Assembly (NCBI GenBank): GCA_027579435.1
Contig: JANBPK010000730.1
Location: 124,001 to 188,000 of the forward strand
DNA: 64,000 bases
Direction of reading: 5' to 3'
DNA from: Candolleomyces eurysporus
Lineage: Eukaryota > Basidiomycota > Agaricomycetes > Agaricales > Psathyrellaceae
Under the pieces are notes generated by a model that had not been told where the DNA came from, made no database searches, and was given only the letters and a program-made list of their open reading frames with translations. Positions within the stretch are counted from its first letter, which is position 1, and every line of letters begins with the position of its first letter. Shown piece after piece: positions 24,773-38,029 of the stretch. The translations under genes and the position numbers were made by a program.

Positions 24773-26630
24773 TATCCTCCTTTCCCTTTCCCCAGTATAC
24801 CCGAATAATCCCCATCCCTTGTACGACGAGTTCCATGTCACAATTTATCAACCTTCTGGTCACCTTGACGGGACAGCAGGTAAATTATACGCCGCCGTCT
24901 CCAGCTCTCAGGTTATAGTCGATTATGGTGAAATTGTCAGGCTTATCCTTATCATCAGCATTTCACTGTGTAGTAGTACTGCAATGGATTCCATTTCTCT
25001 CTCCTTCTTATTGGAGCTTTACAGTCCCTCAAGCTCGTCCATGGACCATCGGACTCTACAGCCCGGCGCTCCGAGTTCCAACACATACCTAAAGTGAGAG
25101 TTCTTCTCTCACCCCTGGCATCGACGATCCTAGCTGATACTTACATGAGGCAGGCATGCAGTAGGCTAAGCTTTCGTCCGTTGGAGTCGACACCCTCTGG
25201 CCATGTTGGTGGAGTGGACGTAGCCGGCCACAATGTTACCGACATGTGATTCCATTTCACGTTGAAGCCTAGAATGTTGGCTCTACTTCATGCTGTTGAA
25301 GATGTAGAAGTTTGAAAAGACCGAAGTCCAATATATACCACGACCCAAGTACAAGAAGGCACGCCGAGACTATTACAGCTTTATTAATAGGTAGGAGAAT
25401 GCTTCTCTTCAAGTTGTATTGTCGAGGAAGAACTTGAATGGTACTCAGTAATGATGGAAACATGGTTTTGCTACACGAGGCGACTGTACACCTGCCCAGA
25501 CTCACCGGAGATCCTTTCGACTCAAACCTCCGTTGGGGGGTCCCATTCCACATGGTTCACTCTACGCCCCTTGCCCCAAACGCACGAGGTCATTCTGGGA
25601 CGCTGAAGAACTCAATCTTTTTTGACGAAACAATGACGAGAGCCTGTCTACTTGGTTTCTAGGCATAAGACAATGTAGATTATCGTTTTGTGTTAACCCG
25701 AGTGCACTAGTAAATCCCCGTCCAATTCGAATGCCGTACGTACGTTTCAGGTGGCACCACAAGTCGACTGGCATTGACGAGTATCGCCGAGTGCGTCACC
25801 GATATTTCAGCGAGGTTTGCTAACATCGTCCATCTAAAGACTAAGCCCGGAGCCCACAAAAAGGTAAGTGGTTGTGTAACACATGTTGCTATCAAACCGC
25901 TGACCGAACACAATACATACCTCCAATCGACCTTTTTGCCTGACCAGGTAAAAACTTGACGAAAGCGGTAGTGACCGTCCAGCGTTGGCTATTGCGCGGA
26001 AATAGATATTGATTACTGAATGATCTTGGTGATGGATGCCCGGCCAACCTTGGCAAACGGACTTATTTCCTCCGTGGAGTTGGAGAATGCATTGGATGCG
26101 GGGTTTCAGGGGCCCACGGGATGGTTCGTCGCGTGGTTGCAAGTAAAGAAGACGGAGAACTTAAAAAGTCCGGTGATAGGCTCCATTCCGAACTCTGGTT
26201 GCACCGTCGTTGTGTTGGGGAGGAATTTTGAAGAGTCAACAACCATCGGACACCAACAAAGAGAGTTAGGCGGTGAGAAAGGAGTCTGATGATCAAGTCG
26301 TAATAGTACATGCGTGAGTAGCAAAAGAGAAAGCTCCTAAACGAATTTTACCGTGAAAAGATTATCGTGAATGGTACATAAAACTAAGAATTAACAAAGC
26401 CAATAACCCAAGGTATCCCATCGCTGAATGTTGCAAAGCGTGGGCTTCTTGGAACCATTGCAAAACAACCACAAGAGAATAGGACAAGGGGGTGGGTAAG
26501 AAGTGCTCTACCGATCCCATCGAGGGAACCTGGTGGCATATCGTGGAACGGTCGTGAGGGCCTATTCAGATGTGTGTCTTGGGTATGATGAAATGGTACC
26601 GAGAAGGGAGGGGGAGGAAAGGGGAGATTT
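24773..26630. other. Spacer between the two convergent hexose transporters
   Basis: About 1.86 kb containing the two 3' UTRs. No frame with recognisable domains or consistent splicing is seen on either strand. Confidence 0.5.
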
Positions 26631-28582
26631 TTAGGCCTTGGTGATCTTCTCGTCATGGAGCGATCCCGACGAGCCATCCTTCTCATTGACGGCAGCATGG
26701 CCGGCAGCACCAGTGAGCTGCTCGACAGCCTCCTCACCGTCGAAGAGCGCGGCGGTTTCCTCGAGTGTACGGTTCTTGGTCTCAATGACGACTGTAAGAG
26801 GAAAATAAGCATCGATCACATGTGAAAGGAGGGTAAACACCACGTACAGAAGTAGACGTAGACAAGCTCGAATGCGAGCCAGCAGCAGTACACGATCTGA
26901 GAAAAGAGGTCAGATGGACGCTCGGTTAACAAAGTGTGAGAATGGTACTCACGTAGTACTTCCAGCCGATGGTATCGAGAGCGACAGGGTTGACGTATTG
27001 GTTGAAGATGAGAGACAAGGAGATGGCGAAGTTGAACACGACGAAACCCTTGGCACGGAGCTGGTACGGAAGAATTTCGACGGTGTAAGACACGATAAGG
27101 GGGGGAGTAGGCAATACTATGGAAAAGGTAATTAGAAAAGAACAGACAGTGAGAAAAAAAGGCGACTTACTCGTAGGCAGCGTAGAACAAGAAGATGAAT
27201 GCGATGACAGCGTGGGCGGCGTGCGTGTTACCGGTGTTGGCGTAGACAGCAGAGCAAGCGGTTTGGAGGGTGAAGAAGACGAGCATACCGATGGTGGAGC
27301 TGATGAACAACACTCGGCGACCAATTCTCTCGCAAAGGAAGGAGGCACCAAGAGCCCAAGCCATGTTCCAAATCTGAAGGATACCGTTGATCAGGAGCTG
27401 GTGGACACTGCGGGTGATGCCGATGGTGTTGAAGACTCGGTTGAGGTAGTAAGAGACGAGACCATTGCCGGACCATTGGGAGAAGAAAGCGAGGGCAAGG
27501 ATAATGCGCATACGCCTGAGGTTGCCACGGGTGGCGAAGAGGGTCTTCCAGCCGATCTTGGCAGCGACTTCACGGTCGAGGTCGATAGCAGCCTTGATTT
27601 CTTCGTACTCGTACTTGACCAAAGGATCTTCGGTGTTGCCATCGGCGTGGTAGTATGCGAGGGTCTTCAAAGCTTGCTCATGGCGACCCTTGCTGACGAG
27701 CCAACGAGGAGACTCGGGGCAGAACCAGATGAGGGCGACTTGGATGACGGAGGGGAGACCCTGGAGAGCAGAGGGGATACGCCACGACCAAGTGTTGGGG
27801 ATCTGGAAGGTACCAAAAGTAGTCCAGGCAGCACTAAAAAAACCGTTAGCGGGAATGTGATTGCAGATGCCGGGCAGAACTTACACAATAGCACCAGAGT
27901 ACCAGAGAGAGTTGTAGGTGGAGGTGAGGGCCGCACGATAGGAGGGGTAGGAGATCTCGGTGACGAGGAGAGGAGCAGAGGTAGCCGCGAAGGTAAGACC
28001 GAAACCAATCAAGAATCTGTCGATGAAAGGGTTAGACTCTCAAATTTGTCGGCCGCTAGGGGTCAACGTACCGAGCGCCAATGAACATTCCGACAGACTG
28101 AGCGGCAGTCTGGATGGCTGTCGCGATACACATGATGGTTGCACCGAGGAAGATAGAAGACCTTCGTCCCAGACCATCGGTGATATAGGGCGCAAAGGGA
28201 TACGCAGCCAAAGATCCAATGTTCTGTGGAGGTTACTCTCAGTTTGTTGTCAAGGTCGGATTCGCGAGCTGACATACCTGGATGGCGTTGAGAAGACCCA
28301 ACTTACCACCACGGGGGTCGTTAAAGTAAAAGCGCCATTGTTCGATGGACTGCAGACCGTTCATCATACTTCCATCGTAACCGTTGGTCGAGGAAGTAAT
28401 GAGGAGCAAGACGATCCAGGCATTGAGAGCAATAAGTCTGGAAAGCGGCTGAGAACTTTGTGAAAATACAAGTCGACGAGGAGAAACACATACCGCCTGT
28501 TGTTGTACCATTTCCTGTTGGGATCAACGAGGTGGGTGTAAGCAGCGTTGCTGCCATCGTTAGCTACGACACCACCGCCCAT
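26631..28582 (-). CDS. MFS sugar (hexose) transporter 2, one-base frame break
   Basis: Inverted paralogue of transporter 1, with exons (in order) 28582-28494, 28437-28278, 28223-28072, 28016-27885, 27833-27171, 27116-26953, 26896-26848, 26791-26631. The same sugar-porter motifs are present (TNGYDGSMMNGLQ, PESPRWL, FFSQWSGNGLVSYYLN, ERIGRR, VIETKNRTLEET). Two introns of copy 1 are absent: the one within helix 1 and the one after NPVAL. The summed exon length is one base more than a multiple of three. The extra base can be placed in a run of seven Gs (27099-27105, Cs on the coding strand) at the start of the sixth exon; six would restore the frame. Given the N pattern in this assembly, a sequencing error is as likely as a real lesion. 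Confidence 0.85.
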
Positions 28583-28668
28583 TTTCGTTTCCTGAGTGCA
28601 CTAGTGAAGAGGACTTGGGAAAGTTGAGGAGGAATGGGATGAGAAACCGAACAAGCATTGGGCCGGCC

Positions 28669-28675
28669 TTTTATA
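28669..28675 (-). promoter_or_regulatory. TATA box of hexose transporter 2
   Basis: TATAAAA on the minus strand about 90 bp before the ATG at 28582, matching the element of the paralogue. Confidence 0.6.
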
Positions 28676-29797
28676 AGAATGTGAGAGCTTGAGGGCTACC
28701 GTGGTGTATACCATTTGATTCGGGGGAAAGTATCGAAACGAGTTTTTCCAGAGGTACGCCGCCGGGTGCAAAGAGGTGCAGAGTGGATCTGTTCCGGCGG
28801 AGATATCCCCATTTTGGGTGTCCGGTCTGTCCAAAGTCCTGTCCATCACGGGTGCTGATGCTTGATGCTGATTTCGTGCTTCTCAGAACTTCTCTTTTCA
28901 CATACTGCATCCCACTTGCTTCTACCAAGATCGTCCATGTATCCACGAGCTAAACCTTAACACAAAAATCGGCCAGTCTGTTCACCCTTTTTTGCATACA
29001 CTTACCCCGCACTAGTTGGCTGTTGTGCCCCTGTGGAGTGTCCACGAGTTTCTACGAGATTTCTCCACACTGGGTCCCTGTGTTACCCCAGGTCCTTGGC
29101 TTTGCGGTGCCATGCGAACAAATCACGATCTGAACTCTGCCTTCCCAATTGCCGCAAATAGTCATTTGAGAAACAGGAGCGTTTATTCAGTCCGAGAATC
29201 CCCCGGGCCAAGTGATGTGGCTTTTGATGCACCCGCAGAGACCTGGACTCCCAGTGGCATGAAATTAGGTTTACTCTGTGAAAAGTACTTGACGGGACAG
29301 GGTTACGTTGCCGGGTCCCCACGATGATTGGTCTCTTAACTTCGGAGGGCGTCAATAATTGACAGATTTCTCCGGGAGCGAATGCCATCAGGGGAGTCCT
29401 ATTATCGTCCACAAAACGAGCGATCAATCATGCATCCATCCCTCTTCACAGGGAAACACAATTCAAATATCAAAACGAGTTCACCTATTTTGACGATGAA
29501 AGATGAAGCAACGTAAAACGAGCAAAAAATGATAGCGAGTGAGTGGCCTGGAGCACGACAAGTCTCCGAAGATTGTACGCAGACTCGACCACTCCAATCC
29601 AGGGCCGACCCTGGCCATGGTCGCGAATCGACCAACAGCCATGTCGAAGTTTCCATATGGCTCCTCAGGGCCCAGCCGGACACAAGATAATGTTCACTAC
29701 TCCACTATAACCGAAATCTATTAAGAAAAGGTGATAAATGTACATGAATGACAGATTCCGATATCCACGTAAATCGAAAGAGGAAGATTTATCCTTG
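28676..29797. other. Intergenic region between hexose transporter 2 and ATG11
   Basis: Upstream flank of transporter 2 and 3' flank of ATG11. No gene, repeat or RNA is recognised. Confidence 0.45.
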
Positions 29798-32700
29798 TTA
29801 GAACCGCTTAAGCAACGCACGAGCCGAAGGGCCCGTCGTCGTCGACTGCTCAGCAGTAGCAACACCACCAGCTGAACTATTCGTCCTTGTTATGGGATTG
29901 TCGACGGGCGATTCAGGTGGAGGGGTGAGCTGACTGGATTCCGGGCGCTTCCTTCGACCAAACCCCCAACTGCTCGCAAGAGTAGCAAGAGCGCTCGTTG
30001 CACTTGAGGCGGTGATAGAGGAGCGTTGCTGCTGTGACAGTGCTGCGGTCTGGGAACCACCGGTCAAGGGAGAAGGCCGAGAAACATGATAAGAAGTCGC
30101 TCTTCGACGGTCACTTGAACTGTTCACTACATTAGCCATCGCGTCCGAGATTGAATCTTCCGGCGAAGGTGTAGTTGGTGAGACGAAAGGATTGTTGTTA
30201 TCAAAAGAAGATGGTGAGCCTGACAGAGGTTGTTCCACGAGGGCAACAGTAGGGGCTGCTTTACTTGGAGGTCCAGAGGCACCTGCCCCTAAAGTTGGTA
30301 TTCGGCCGACGGAGAATCTCGATGTGGAGGATAAACGAGAAGCACGCGATCCTGGTCTCAGTGGAGACGGTAGACCAGCTGGATACTGACGTGGGACAGA
30401 TCCTGTCGACACTATCGTTGGAGATGGTGGAGGAGGAGGGGAAATAACTGATACAGGTTCTTTGATTTCTGACGACGGCGGGTCTTCATCCTCATCCATG
30501 GCTGGGAACGGTGAAGGAGATAAATCCTCTGTCTCTGGGTCTCTTATTAGAGGGTTGTTGCTCTCTGCTGTCGGCGATGCCTGAGCTAGGAGACGCGACA
30601 AGGAGGATGGTCGTGCGCCCGGCGATGAAGTCGACCGGTTGCGCGTGGGGAAAGGGTGAGAGTTCGAGGGATGGAAAGTATCCTCTACCTCTGTCACGGA
30701 AGGCTCTGGCAACGGGACAGGGGAGGTGGACCTCTGCAGGTTGGGTGTGGACTGCGATGGATCGGGGACCGGTTTCTCGGTGGTCACCCTGCGTGAAGGC
30801 CCCCGTCGCTTATTGTGACTAGGTTGCGTCCAGTCTTCAACTTCAAGCATGTAGTACTTGACGCCATCTCCAAGACCGTATGGATTGGTGCTCTCATCCT
30901 ACACGCCAATTATGAACATAATCCCCGGTAGCAAACAAAACACACTCACCTTCTGGTCGACGATGCGTTCAGAAATGGAGGTTATGCGAGCAACAATCCA
31001 CTCCCTCGTCTTCAGCTGTTCCGCGAGGTGTCCCGTCGCTTGCAGGAAATAATGAGGAAACGACACTAAACGAAGGCCGCGGTTAATACGGGGAAATCTC
31101 GGAGTACGGGGTAGCACATAGCGGAACAAACTACGTCACTGAAACTGGACGGATCTAGCCCCCACATCCCGGACATCCAACGGATCTCACTTCCGTTCCA
31201 ATCAAAAAATGGTNAAAAAAAATTAAACGCTCACCATTGAATGCCGCCCATGGTTTGGACACCGAGTTACGAGTTGGCAAGAACAGAGCCAAATCTCCTT
31301 TGGCGAAATTTCTGAACGATATCTTGCCTTTGGCGCGCTCCCGGTATTCTCTGCACTGTTTCTGCCATTTCCTAATGGTGGACCCTGTCTTCGCGATTGC
31401 TTCCAGGAAATGATCGTGGTCGAATTCCCTGAGAACGTCGAGGGCGAGGGTGGGATCTGATGGGTCGATGGGTGAAGGCTCGCCTGTTTCTGTCAAAACA
31501 TTGTGATGATGTCGCATAGAGTTTGAGGCCATGGACTCGGCCAGATTCGAGACGTTGTTCCCATGTCCGTGTTTCGCGCCCGAGGTCGGCAGTGTGGACA
31601 TTGTCTGAGCAGCGTATAAGGCCCTGACATGCGAATTTCTGAAGCTGATGGCCACATCTAAAATTTGAGCGATGAGCTGCCGGCTCTCTTCGAGACGCCT
31701 CTCAAAGTCGGATTGCGATGATCTGCCGGCTTTTAGGTCCTCGCGAAGAAGGCGTTCGACGTGTTTAGCATCTCGGAGCTCGTGCTCGACCCGCTGCAGT
31801 TCTTCTCGAAGCCCAATCGCGTCGGCATTAGCGACCTCGACTTCTGCCCGTAGATCTTTAACTTGACGTTCCGTGTGTTCTTGGACCGCTTTCAATTCGA
31901 AGAACTGGCGCTCCAGAACAGCGCGATCTCCATCAGCCTCCGCAATGTGATCTCGGATGATTCGGTCGTGCTCCGATGCTTGCACCTTCAGCAACCGGTC
32001 TTTCTCTTCGCTGGTGTTCTTCAGTGCCTGGCGAACATCCTCGCTTTCCCCACGTGCCGCGTGGATCTGGCTTTCCAAATCTTCTCCTCGGGAGCGAGCT
32101 TCTTCCAGCTTCCGCAACGTGTTGCCTTGCTCCTCCAGCAGAGCAGCCACCTTAGCCGCATTCCTACTCTCCAATTCCTTCACCTGCTCAAACTCCGAAC
32201 GGGCTTGCGACAGTTCCTGTCTGAGCTTTTCGGCCGCCTTGGATTGCTCGGTGGCATCGGCAAGAGCACGAGAAATGGCGATCCGCTGGCTCTCGATGTC
32301 CTTGGCCAACTCTTGGTTCCGTTCCTCCACGATACGCCGGGCCGTGGACTCGCTTTCAACATGGCTACGCGCCTGAGCGAGTTCTCGTTCGACCTTGGTA
32401 GTTCGATCAATCTTCTCTGACGCGTTCGATTGAGATTCCTCGAGAGCGAGTTTAAGGCGTTGGATTTCGGCCTTCATAGAGCGACGTTCTTCGTCAAACT
32501 CCGAGGTTTGTTTCGCCTTTGCCTCTTCCATTGTGTGGAATTCTTCGAGAAGTTCTTGGTAAGCTTGTTCGTCTACGTCGAGAGCTGTATCCTTGTTAGT
32601 GAGTGTTCGAAGAGATGAAAGAAATTATCCGTACAGCGCTTGCGAGACATCGATACCCTGGAAGCAGAAAGCACTGGCGTCAAAGTTAGTGAGAAGAGGG

Positions 32701-34689
32701 GCAGTAGAGGGATCAAAGACGAACAGGATCGCTCAGCAATTTTGTCAAATCCTTCCTCTAAGCTATCCATCTTGACGACAAGCTTTTGCAGGGAACTCGT
32801 GCAGTCAAGAACCGCGTTCAGAGCGGTTTCGTCCCCTGTAGACCGTGCATACTGCTCTAGGTCTTCCAAGACACGCAGAAGTCCTGGGGAGCGCGACATC
32901 AGTACTCCGAACCCACAAGATGTCTCCAGATAAACGTACCATCGACGTCCGGCCTTTCCAGGGAATACGAGAAGTCCGAATTTCCGGAGGGAGAGAAGTC
33001 AATTGTGGGTACAGGATCGTCCATTCCCTTGGTCTCAAAAGGAAGCTGCCCGTGGACTTCGCTCCGGTATACTTGGCGTCGCTTCCGTTCGCTGGCACTG
33101 GAGAGAGACAAACATCAACACTAGGTCAAACTCAAGTTATAGTAGACATACGATAGTCTGGCCATGACCTCCAAAATGCTCTGTGCTCGTTGATAAAAGA
33201 AGCGCGAAAACTCCTTCCTGCGCACAATCTCAACCACCGTGGCACCATACGCATAAAGCATGCTGTGCAGTCGCTGGATGTGAGTGAAACTGTTTTTGCT
33301 GCGGAAGCTCGTTTGTAGGGCAGCGAAGCTGGGTGGGATGTGCAGAAGGTCATTGTTGAGGATACTGATGCGCCGTAGAGTCGCCAGGGATTGCTGAGTG
33401 TACGAATTCTACGCTACGATGGTTAACGGAAAGACGATGCAAGGTAGCTGGGACGTACCTTAATCTCCGTTATTGTCTGCACCTCTCTTCGATGAGCAGC
33501 ATCGAGTTGTTTAAGCTCCTGCAAGACAAAGTCTGGGTTCGACGCAGGACTGTCTAGTGTGGCGGCGCAGTCTGTCATCTTGTCCAAGATGTCTTGTGAC
33601 CGCCGAGCGCTGGAATCGGCATCTTGTATGAGCCTGACCTCATTGAGCGTAGCCCTAATAATATCTGCGCCTTCCTTCAGCCTCGATACAGCGAGTTCCG
33701 TCTGTTCATATTTCGCTTTGAGCTCCTCTAAGTGAACCAGTCAATACAACCCACAGCCGATCAACCCGGTCACATACCATGAGTCCGTCTGCACGCATCC
33801 GCCACTGTCTTCATTTTCGCACTCGAAACATAATCCCCCAGGGTCCTATGCTTCTCACCAGCCTCTATTGCCTTGCGAACAGCGTTCGACATAAACTCCA
33901 CGTGTATCCGGACCTGGCTGATCAACTCGAGATCTGCGCTTAGCCCTCCCAGTAGTATAGTCTGCTTATCCAGTTCCCGTTTTGAATTGGTCGCAATAGA
34001 GTCGAAAGTATCCAGAATGACAAGAACATGTGCGTCGAGTGAGGTTGCCGCAATTCGAGCTGATTCGTGTTGGTAGTGCACTGTGTTCTGAGTTTGGGTG
34101 ATGAAGTCGTGGTGCTTGTGGGCGTTTCGGACACAGGTAGCAGAGAACTGGGAGTGGCGGAGGGGAGGGGTCGCTGATACGGTGTCTAAGGCTTCCGAAT
34201 TAGCCAGAGTACTGAGACTTGGGGTCCACCACGAACCTTCCATCGGTGGTTGGAGTTGGGGTTGGACGTACAGTGTCCGCAGCACATCTTCGAGGTCGTA
34301 GTCCAAGTAATGCTTGTTGAATACGAATATGGTCTGGGTTCTTATTAGGAGCTGTATAGCTGCAGCGAGTGTGGAACTTACCTGGTCCTGAGATCCTGCC
34401 AATTCCCGAATGTTGGCGTTCGTCAATCGTGCTCCGTTGGACATGTAGGCGATGACGGCGTCATGGTCGATCCCAATCTCATTATGAAGGAATTGCTCCA
34501 AGCTTCCGGTTCTTGAGCGCCCATGAGTACACTTCCCCTCCTCCTAGACGTATAACTACGCACCGTTCGATGTCCCTCAACGTCGCTTTTGTCTGTTCCC
34601 GATGGTTAATACTGTAAGACAGTAAAGTGGCCCGACTACGAACGCACCTGAAACACCTGTCCATTCTCCGCAGCGCATATCTGTATCAT
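29798..34689 (-). CDS. ATG11: Autophagy-related protein 11 (selective autophagy scaffold)
   Basis: Twelve exons in order 34689-34648, 34592-34564, 34511-34382, 34333-33778, 33727-33459, 33408-33152, 33097-32940, 32883-32725, 32657-32635, 32591-31235, 31065-30950, 30898-29798 give about 1398 residues, typical for Atg11. The N-terminus (MIQICAAENGQVFQ, ubiquitin-like start, then LEQFLHNEIGID and IRELAGSQDQ) and the helical HxxF/LDxE region match basidiomycete Atg11. A long coiled coil occupies exon 10. The conserved C-terminal domain reads PWAAFN-VSFPHYFLQATGHLAEQ...REWIVARI...NPYGLGDGVKYYMLEVEDW, followed by a Ser/Pro-rich tail. Atg11 links cargo receptors to the Atg1 kinase at the pre-autophagosomal site in pexophagy and mitophagy. 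Exon 9 (23 nt) is the least certain. An N (31214) falls in the longest intron. A copy of exons 1-3 is found at 37733-38029. Confidence 0.92.
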
Positions 34690-35210
34690 TAGCTTGACCT
34701 CAGCACCGCCGTTGTTTTCGAAAGTGATAGTGGTAGAAAGAAAAAAGGAGAGTCAAAGCAAACGGTGGTTGATGGTCAACAACAAGCCTGTCAGTGGTTG
34801 CCAAGCCGTGGGCGCCAATTTACTTCCAAATTAGGGGCCTGCACGCGTCGACCTTTACAAGCCATGGCCACTTGGACGAAGGTTTCTCATCCAATTACTC
34901 AGGGTATTTTGGCTACGGATTCTAGGATGGCATGAGAGCCTTAAGTACTCTTTTTATTCCCGCTGACTCTTGTTTCAAATTCTACTGTAGTATTTCTCTT
35001 GAGGTGCCCAACTAGGCTAGTATGACCTCATCATCCGACTCCTCCTGTCTGTTGTGCAGAGCGCTCAAAGGGCTCAACTTCAGACGTGGATAAATCCTAT
35101 AATAATTTAAACATTGAACTAATGGCTTGCATAGGCTCCTCAGGGTTAACAAAGAAACACTGGCTAAATCAGCACGTCCGAGTAGCACCTGGATACTCCA
35201 TACATCAAGC
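34690..35210. other. Intergenic region between ATG11 and P450 copy 1
   Basis: Shared with 38030-38370: both contain the block GTGGTTGATGGTCAACAACA, the CCAATTTA.TTC segment and the region before the P450 stop. It belongs to the duplicated unit and holds no gene. Confidence 0.6.
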
Positions 35211-37547
35211 CTACTTGTTCCTCCTCACAAACCGAATCGGCGCATCCTTCACACCCAACGTAATCAAAATTTGCGCATCCAACACACGCTTCTTCCACTC
35301 CGGAATTGTCTCTCCCTTTTGCAGGAGTGGTTCCAATTTCCAATCACGAAGGAGGAGGGTGAGGAAGGAGACTGCTTCGACCGTAGCAAATTTACGTCCT
35401 AGACACTCTCGGGGACCTACAAGCCAGCAAACATATTTGAGCATGAACGGAGTCAAGAGAAAAGAAGGAAGACGCACCGACGCTGAAAGCCGTATACGCA
35501 TCTGTATCGCTCAGAGAAAGTCCGTACCATCGCGAAGGCTTGAACTTTTCAGGCTCGTCGAAATATCTCGGGTTGTACTCTAGATGATTGAAACCAAACG
35601 AGGTTGTGTCAGTCACACACCAAGTCCAAGGCTAAAACGCAGAGTACTCACGGACGCCAACCATATCAATGACAACTGTAGTTCCCTTAGCTACCGGGAT
35701 AGTCTCGCTCCCTTCTTGACCTAGGGGTCGAGGAATTCGAAGAGTCGTGTCCTTGGTTGCCCTACGGAACATAAGGTGGCCTGAAGCTAAACTCGACGGA
35801 TGTATGAGCGGATTGTCCTGAGATACCTTTGGAGTACGTACGGAATAATCGAAGAGCCTCGTAAAAGGCGGCAAGGACTTTGTCCAGTTTATCATAGTCT
35901 TCGTAAGTCTGGAGAACAATACCGTACTCAGTTGACGAAAACGAAGAGGAGCTAAAACAGAATATGTCCCGTACCGGTTTCCTATCCCACCCAATGACCG
36001 ATACGATATGGTCCAAGATCTCTTGCTGAATATCAGGATTGACAGCCAAACAAGAAATAGTAGCCGCAAAGGTGTGTGCCGTCGTCTCTGCATAACAGGA
36101 AACAAACGAGATTTATTTGAGACCACGAGCCGACGGTTAAAAAAAGCGTACCATGACCCGCGAAAAGCAATACGAAAACATTTCCAATCTGCGAACAAAA
36201 AAGGGGAGAGCTGGTATCAGACAACGGCCCTGAATTCAGGAAAGGCGTACGTACCAATTCGTCATCCTCAAGCACATACTTATTATCCCCCTCTTCATTC
36301 GCCTGAACCATCATAGTGAACGCATCAGGGTTGTCAACGTCCCCATTCCCAACCATCTGCTTCCTGAGGGAAATCTGTTCGTTCATGAACTTCTGCATTT
36401 GCTTAACGGCGTCACCGATTTCCTTCAAACTACATCCAAACAACGTTAGTTCCTGCAGACGGTGAGTTAAGCTGCAAATACATACTAGGTGATTGGGAGG
36501 TTATGCGTCCACCGAGGCAAGCTGGTCAGGGCGAGTGACCGTGCGCCCGTCACACTCAGCGCCTGTTGGACTGTCATCGAGCCTTTCTCCGTGATCGGGG
36601 GTTCCTGCCAGTTGAAGGGTAGACCAAATCCACATGTGCTGATCACCAAAAGGGCGACCTGGAAGGTGATCTTCTGAATAGCAGGGACTTCGATGGAATC
36701 TTTGCCCGTCCAGCCTTCACCCTCAACCATCTGGTCATATATTTCCGCCGTCTTCGTCCATACTGTCTGATATCTTTTGTTCTTGATGAGCCCTGGTAGC
36801 ACGAAGATTTGGGACGGTACGACTTACAGCTTGCTATTGAAGGCAGGACCCATGACACGGCGATGCTTTCTCCATGCATCACCATCTGCAGCCACGAGAT
36901 TCTGACCCCAGAATCTGATTTACAACAAAAGAGGTTAATTGCAAACGCCACCTCCGTAAGTAATGACGCGACGCACAGAAGAGCCTCGCTCATTTCTTCA
37001 GGTTTCTCGAAACCAGTCCTGTGCGAGCCGTAGGCGACCTGACGCATGACATCGAGATTGGAGCTGACGATCATGGGAGTACCTTCGAGCCAGGGCATGA
37101 TTGCAAAGTTCTCGCCATTGAAACGTTTGTATACTGAGTAGTAAGGAGCCTGAGCAGTCGAAGAGTTGCTGGGCGAAGTCATGTCATGTGGTACTCACGC
37201 TCGTGGCGACCCTTCCAGAGGAACCAGTATCCTGGAGTGAATCGTGTTTCAGGGAGGCTGAGCCCGACAACCGAGTACGGGCTGACGGCAATATTGAGAC
37301 TAGGCATATGAGCGATGAACTGCCGTGGGGTTTGGAACTCGTCAGCACTTGAACTCAGTACAATGGAGCGAGAGTGCTGGCTCACCTTGCGGCCATCGAG
37401 GATTTTGCGCAGCCTAGAGGTTACATAGATAACAGCAAATGCTACCAGGACCAGCCGGGTGATGCTGTAGTTTTCGCCTGCTGCGGAGCCCAGGAAAGGG
37501 AGTCTCGTCAAGAGCGAAGAGAGCATGGTGGGTAGCTCGACACCCAT
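35211..37547 (-). CDS. Cytochrome P450 monooxygenase, copy 1
   Basis: Twelve exons from 37547 to 35211 (phases consistent, about 549 residues). An N-terminal membrane anchor (LVLVAFAVIYVTSRL) marks an ER-bound class II enzyme. The WRKHRRVMGPAF C-helix motif, the I-helix oxygen-activation motif AGHETTAHT, the K-helix EALR (ExxR) and the heme loop FSVGPRECLGR (FxxGxRxCxG) with the Cys ligand are all intact. Such enzymes use NADPH-P450 reductase to hydroxylate hydrophobic substrates; the substrate and CYP family cannot be read here. The start at MGVELPT is preferred to the ATG 42 bases upstream because only this start is shared with copy 2. The gene is in a tandem pair with 38371-40686. Confidence 0.92.
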
Positions 37548-37732
37548 GTTGGGAGAGAGAGAGATGGTGGAGACTTCTAGACGCTCCATCGCCTTCTCTT
37601 AACCATTGTGGGTGCCGGCATCTGCGATCGTGCGAGTCCGTTCCACATTTATGCGGTGATTCCCAACATGATAGGCCAGTGATTGTGGATTTCGCCACTG
37701 ACGAGGTAGAATAAGGTTGTAGATCCACAAGC

Positions 37733-38029
37733 CAGATCCTGCCAATTCCCGAATGTTGACGTTCGTCCACTGTGCCCCGTTGAAAATGTAGGCGATGACG
37801 GCGTCATGAATCTCGTTATCAAGGAATAGCTCCAAGCTTGTGGTCCTTGAGCGCCTATGAGTACACTCCCCACCCTTTCCTAGACTTAAAACTACGAACC
37901 GCGCGATATTCCTCAATGTCGCTTTTGTCTGTTCCCGATGGTTGGTGCCCCGTAAGACAGTGAAGTGGCCAGACTACAAACGCACCTGACACACTTGTCC
38001 GTTGTCTACAGCGCATATCTGTATCATTA
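37733..38029 (-). pseudogene. Truncated ATG11 5' fragment (exons 1-3)
   Basis: On the minus strand a degenerate exon 1 (MIQICAVDNGQVCQ) starts at 38029, followed by traces of exon 2 (TKATLRNIAR, about 37900-37930) and of exon 3 (LELFLDNEIHDAVIAY...VNIRELAGS, about 37733-37840). Compared with true ATG11 it has a nine-base in-frame deletion, many substitutions and no continuation beyond exon 3: it runs straight into the 5' flank of P450 copy 1. It is the passenger left by the duplication. Confidence 0.85.

Larger units (their letters stand above)
34391..37732. repeat. Tandem segmental duplication, unit 1 (ATG11 5' end + P450 copy 1)
   Basis: From the third exon of ATG11 through its promoter, the intergenic region, the whole P450 gene and its 5' flank, this segment is repeated in the same order and orientation at 37733-40886. 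The join at about 37732/37733 puts the far 5' flank of P450 copy 1 (ending near GGTTGTAGATCCACAAGCC) directly against ATG11 exon 3 (beginning AGATCCTGCCAATTCCCG). The matching flank of copy 2 ends near 40886. Coordinates are accurate to a few bases. Confidence 0.8.

Noticed and set aside
27119..28084. Plus-strand open frame of 321 codons rich in Asp/Glu/Val
   Set aside because: Antisense shadow of hexose transporter 2; the real frame is on the minus strand with conserved motifs.
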